The translations under genes were made by a program, and so were the position numbers. From NCBI GenBank assembly GCA_903858935.1, contig CAIOKO010000032.1, positions 1 through 64,000 on the forward strand: 64,000 nucleotides of DNA, read 5' to 3'. This DNA comes from an uncultured Schlesneria sp. Its GTDB lineage: Bacteria; Planctomycetota; Planctomycetia; Planctomycetales; Planctomycetaceae. The stretch's first letter is position 1; each line of letters begins with the position of its first letter. Under the pieces are notes generated by a model. That model saw only the letters and a program-made list of their open reading frames with translations, was not told where the DNA came from and did no database searches. Shown here piece by piece: positions 61,301-64,000 of the stretch.

Positions 61301-64000
61301 AGACTGGGTCATCGATCTTGGTCCTGAAGGAGGATCTGGAGGGGGTCGCATTCTTGTAGAAGGGACACCTGAAGATGTCATCCAGTGTGAGGAATCGTAT
61401 ACTGGCAAGGCTTTGCGCACAGTATCGGGGCTCGTGCCCACCCCAACGGGTTCAGAAAAGAAGGTAGTAAAAAAGAAAGTCGCAGCGTCAGACGCTTCCA
61501 GCCTTGCTGGTTCGCAGGCGATCTCACGTTGGCAGGTTTCCGTGCCGCTCAGTCAATCGCCAGACGGAGCCGAGACATCGATCGTCGTTCGCGGCGCGGC
61601 TCAACACAACCTGCAACATTTGAATCTAAATATTCCCCGGGATCAGATGAGCGTCTTTTGTGGCCCCAGTGGTTCCGGCAAAAGCTCACTCGCGATGGAT
61701 ACTCTCTATGCCGAAGGCCAACGGCGTTACGTTGAGTCGCTCTCGTCATACGCGAGGCAGTTTCTTGGACAGATGCCGAAGCCGCGGGTCGACCACATTC
61801 ACGGGTTGCAGCCGTCGATTGCAATCGAACAAAAAACTGTTGGACATACGCCTCGTTCGACCGTTGGTACAGTGACAGAAATCTATGATTACCTGCGAAT
61901 CCTGTATGCTCGTTTGGGAACGCAATACTGTCCTGACTGCGGAATTCCCGTCAAATCACAAACAGTTGACGACATCATCGAACGCCTGCTTGAGCTCAGC
62001 ACAAACATGGAATCGACTGGCGACCAGAAGAATCCTGGAAAGAACGAAGCAAGCACGTCCGATTCAATTCGAGTTCTCGTGCTTGCTCCGCAAGAAGTCA
62101 CCGTTGGTCAGCAATACTCAAAGCTCTGGGAGCGAGTCGGAGAACAGGGGTTCCGAAGAGTTCGAATCAATGGGGCGACTAATGCTTTAGAGGACGTTCC
62201 GGAAATCGATCGAAAGAGAAAACACAATGTTGAGATTGTCGTTGACCGGATCACGATCTCAAGATCAAGTCGATCTCGCCTGGCGGAGTCGGTTGAACTT
62301 GCGTTCGATCTGGGTAAGGGATTGATTCGCGTCGCAATTGTGGACGACAGCCGTGATGAAAAAAAATGGAAGGTCCTTTCGTTTAGCCTGTTTCGCGCCT
62401 GTGAGTTGTGTGGGCGCGGATTTGAGGAACTTGCCCCTCATAACTTTTCGTTCAACAGCCCACTCGGTTGGTGCAATACCTGCGAAGGGATCGGCGTTCA
62501 ACAAGGTACAAATCTGGGGGCGCTCGTTTCAGACCAGACACGGACTTTGTTGCAGGGAACTGTGAGCGCATGGCCTGATCCGGTGAAATCGCCCCTCTTT
62601 CGTCTGATGCTGGAATCAATGGCTAAAGAATGCGACATCCCGTTGGATGTTCCATTTTCTCAGTTAGATCCCCTTCAGCAACGTGCCGTATTGTTTGGGA
62701 CCGGTGATACATGGATTCCATTGGCACCGTCATCAGAGAATTCAGCTTCACGTGCGACGAAGAAATCAAAGTCGTCGTCGGCTTCAGGATCAACTTCTGG
62801 AACGGTTCGCTTTCAATACAAAGGGCTATATCCGGCGATTGAACAAGCAGCAAGCCTTTCATACGACTATCGAATGAAACTTTTCGGACTTGTCGGTGAC
62901 GTCCCCTGTTCTTCCTGTAAGGGAAGTCGATTACGCGACGATGCGAGTTCAGTAAAAATCGCGTCCCATACCGATGGCACCCGTGTTGCAGAACCGATTG
63001 CGAAACGTTCTATTGCCTTAACGACGTCCAATGGAATCGAATCAGGAAAGACGCTTAAGCAAGTTTGTGATCTTCCGCTGAAGGACGCTCTCACGTTTTT
63101 ACGTGAACTGAAGCTAACAGCGTCTCAGAAGCGGATCGGAGGAGATCTCCTCACCGAAGCGACCTCACGCTTGCAGTTTCTGGTCGAAGTCGGCCTGCAC
63201 TACCTGACGCTCGGCAGAACTTTGCCAACGTTATCCGGCGGCGAAACGCAGCGGATTCGACTTGCCGGTCAAATCGGTCGTGCATTAACTGGCGTCCTGT
63301 ATGTCCTGGATGAGCCGACAATCGGTCTGCATCCCAGTGACAACGGACGCCTGCTGACCGCACTCGTGAAACTCCGCGACCTGGGCAATACGATCGTCAT
63401 GGTTGAGCATGATCGCGAAGTCCTCCAGGCTGCTGATCGGTTATATGACTTTGGTCCAGCTGCCGGCCGATTTGGCGGAACGATTACAGACCAGGGGACG
63501 CCCCGCGAAATTCAAAAGAGCGAAATGTCGCTCACGGGAAAATACCTCTCGGGACGTGAAGAGATTGTCATTCCAAATCAACGACGGATGCAGCGAAATG
63601 CGGTTCACGATGATTCGGAAGTCATCAAACCTGCAACGAGAAAAGTAATTACTCGAAATCCTGTGACTATACCGGAGATTGGGAAGGTTACTGACATAAT
63701 CGACTACGCCCCCCTCCCCTTGAACCGTAAGCCTGATTCGTATCAGACTCCTCCAGGAGGTGGTTGGCTCGAACTGTTAGGGGCTCGACAGCACAATCTG
63801 CGAAATGTCGACTTACGTATTCCTCTTGGGACACTGACAGCAGTAACGGGCGTGAGCGGAAGTGGAAAGAGTTCGCTGATTGATGACACACTGGCCCGTG
63901 CGATCTCTCAAAAGCTGAACCGCGCCACCGCACAACCAGGTCCGTATGACGAACTGAACGGTCTACAATTTCTCAGCAAAATCATCGTGGTGGACCAGCA
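58320..64000 (+). CDS. uvrA: Very large UvrA containing two consecutive UvrA units (3' end outside the window)
   Basis: An uninterrupted frame of at least 1,893 codons from the ATG at 58320 to the window edge. UvrA is the ATPase that recognises DNA damage in nucleotide excision repair; ordinary forms have about 950 residues and two ATPase domains. Here residues 1 to about 1040 are a complete unit: P-loops GVSGSGKSS (about 33 and 737), zinc fingers [12 protein letters not shown]...CADC and [11 protein letters not shown]...CPVC, and signatures [12 protein letters not shown] and [12 protein letters not shown]. After a basic linker ([14 protein letters not shown]) a second unit begins at about 1088, with P-loops at 1115 (GPSGSGKSS) and 1844 (GVSGSGKSS), [20 protein letters not shown] ...CNTC and [15 protein letters not shown] checked the frame across the junction and it is continuous. 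It looks like a covalent UvrA dimer. Confidence 0.92.
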   Translation, partial: MAASDIVIRGAREHNLRDINLTLPRNKLIVMTGVSGSGKSSLAFDTLYAEGQRRYVESLSSYARQFLGQMPKPEVDSITGLAPSISIQQKASGRNPRSTVGTITEIYDYLRVLFARVGTPGCYQCGRAITAQTREHILDNVLRLPEGTKYQVLAPLVQRQKGEFKDLFIDLLKRGFLRARVDGNVVQLTDDLQLDKQMKHTIEVVVDRLIAGKTPRARVAEAIETALNLAERKLVIAHEIDRDRTMAVDLETNSTEAASSAEKKKGVVRKGASRSEKLLPAEVESESVIPFEQLYSCDYACTHCGISYQQPSPQLFSFNSPQGMCADCQGLGIRYDFAIDQLIPDDELTIQKGAIVVLGKLSSLGKWRKHILKGVARAIEMDLGLKEDSFFKTKWRDLSDAAKHLFLYGTGSRNITFAYRTGSGVWKRGGTYAGFIPELLEEYRKTRNPMRRVQLEKYMHETGCASCGGSRLNREANSYRLTSKTADAAIEERRGQQDRFNKKGKSARRAPFSIDSTTIHHLALSLPEVCSLSTSAAWEFFEELELSDTGQFIASEALKEIRGRLGFLLRCGLDYLTLDRTAPTLSGGESQRIRLAGQIGCGLVGVVYILDEPSIGLHPRDNTMLLDSLKDLRDQGNTVIVVEHDDETMKAAEHLVDFGPGPGVRGGEVVAEGTVDEIKNSKRSLTGAFLSGRRTIEVPKVRRPGNGHAIEIHGASHHNLCNVTAKFPLGKFICVTGVSGSGKSSLVNDILWEILNRDINKGIGHPGQYAKVVGLEHIDKAIDIDQSPIGRTPRSNPATYVKLFDLIRDLYTQLPESKLRGFKPGRFSFNVPGGRCEACEGNGSNKLEMDFLADIWVTCPVCQGKRFNKETLEVRFKGKNVNDVLQMDIQQGLEHFEHHPKLMKSLQTLHDVGMDYIKLGQPSPTLSGGEAQRVKLAKELSKRSTGKTVYILDEPTTGLHFVDIEHLLRVLHGFVEAGNTVIVVEHNLDVIKTADWVIDLGPEGGSGGGRILVEGTPEDVIQCEESYTGKALRTVSGLVPTPTGSEKKVVKKKVAASDASSLAGSQAISRWQVSVPLSQSPDGAETSIVVRGAAQHNLQHLNLNIPRDQMSVFCGPSGSGKSSLAMDTLYAEGQRRYVESLSSYARQFLGQMPKPRVDHIHGLQPSIAIEQKTVGHTPRSTVGTVTEIYDYLRILYARLGTQYCPDCGIPVKSQTVDDIIERLLELSTNMESTGDQKNPGKNEASTSDSIRVLVLAPQEVTVGQQYSKLWERVGEQGFRRVRINGATNALEDVPEIDRKRKHNVEIVVDRITISRSSRSRLAESVELAFDLGKGLIRVAIVDDSRDEKKWKVLSFSLFRACELCGRGFEELAPHNFSFNSPLGWCNTCEGIGVQQGTNLGALVSDQTRTLLQGTVSAWPDPVKSPLFRLMLESMAKECDIPLDVPFSQLDPLQQRAVLFGTGDTWIPLAPSSENSASRATKKSKSSSASGSTSGTVRFQYKGLYPAIEQAASLSYDYRMKLFGLVGDVPCSSCKGSRLRDDASSVKIASHTDGTRVAEPIAKRSIALTTSNGIESGKTLKQVCDLPLKDALTFLRELKLTASQKRIGGDLLTEATSRLQFLVEVGLHYLTLGRTLPTLSGGETQRIRLAGQIGRALTGVLYVLDEPTIGLHPSDNGRLLTALVKLRDLGNTIVMVEHDREVLQAADRLYDFGPAAGRFGGTITDQGTPREIQKSEMSLTGKYLSGREEIVIPNQRRMQRNAVHDDSEVIKPATRKVITRNPVTIPEIGKVTDIIDYAPLPLNRKPDSYQTPPGGGWLELLGARQHNLRNVDLRIPLGTLTAVTGVSGSGKSSLIDDTLARAISQKLNRATAQPGPYDELNGLQFLSKIIVVDQ

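Overview
The window reads as chromosomal DNA of a planctomycete (Planctomycetota, probably Planctomycetales). No single marker proves this. The evidence is the combination of two DUF1501 proteins with Tat-like leaders, a DUF1559 prepilin-like protein with the H-X9-DG tail, FG-GAP/CRTAC1 lipoproteins, a BlaI/M56 pair, Tat-exported beta-propellers, a futalosine-type menaquinone pair and many exported proteins of unknown role. No rRNA gene, intact tRNA gene or CRISPR array was found.

Layout. 1-1700: an edge-truncated unknown gene and a decayed IS66 transposase. 1.7-4.9 kb: a DUF1501 protein and the AAA+ ATPase RarA. 5.1-12.1 kb: a flagellar block flhA-flhF-flhG-(sigma-28)-fliN, closed by a convergent ComEA-like gene. 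12.9-16.7 kb: an exported squalene/prenyl-type repeat protein, Hsp20, a zinc-ribbon/SUFU protein and an exported NHL propeller. 17.0-19.8 kb: a BlaI repressor and an M56 peptidase fused to POTRA domains, preceded by two matching operator-like dyads. 20.0-23.5 kb: mqnC, mqnA and divergent hom. 23.7-27.1 kb: a protease-like protein with all three catalytic positions replaced, fused to PDZ and alpha/beta-hydrolase domains, followed 7 bp later by a Gfo/Idh/MocA oxidoreductase. 27.1-30.3 kb: a repeat-rich stretch with a foldback element, two cyclophilins with their own terminators, a cupin, and a GxxExxY nuclease-like gene interrupted by an in-frame TGA and bracketed by two related ~200-bp inverted-repeat elements. 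30.4-42.4 kb: a 6-phosphogluconolactonase-like propeller, a tRNA 3' fragment, TPR and CRTAC1 proteins, a CxxCH FG-GAP lipoprotein, DUF1559, and an MFS transporter. 42.9-46.7 kb: a coiled-coil anchor protein, a rhomboid without its catalytic residues, about 1.1 kb without a clear gene, and a 184-bp tandem repeat. 46.7-58.1 kb: RidA, SMP-30, a BFD-type Fe-S protein, a YfcE phosphoesterase, transketolase, double GNAT, DUF1501, a membrane protein, ferredoxin, NadB and a lipoprotein. 58.3-64.0 kb: a very large UvrA frame containing two consecutive UvrA units, still open at the right edge.

The strongest leads are: (1) the interrupted GxxExxY gene with its flanking inverted-repeat family (a third, short copy lies at 40.6 kb); (2) the UvrA-UvrA fusion; (3) the BlaI/M56-POTRA module with its paired operators; (4) a short palindrome present in three copies with compensatory base changes; (5) several proteins that keep a fold but lack catalytic residues (protease, rhomboid, FlhG P-loop, EKP-less oxidoreductase). 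All functions are inferred from reading the sequence; no database search was run.
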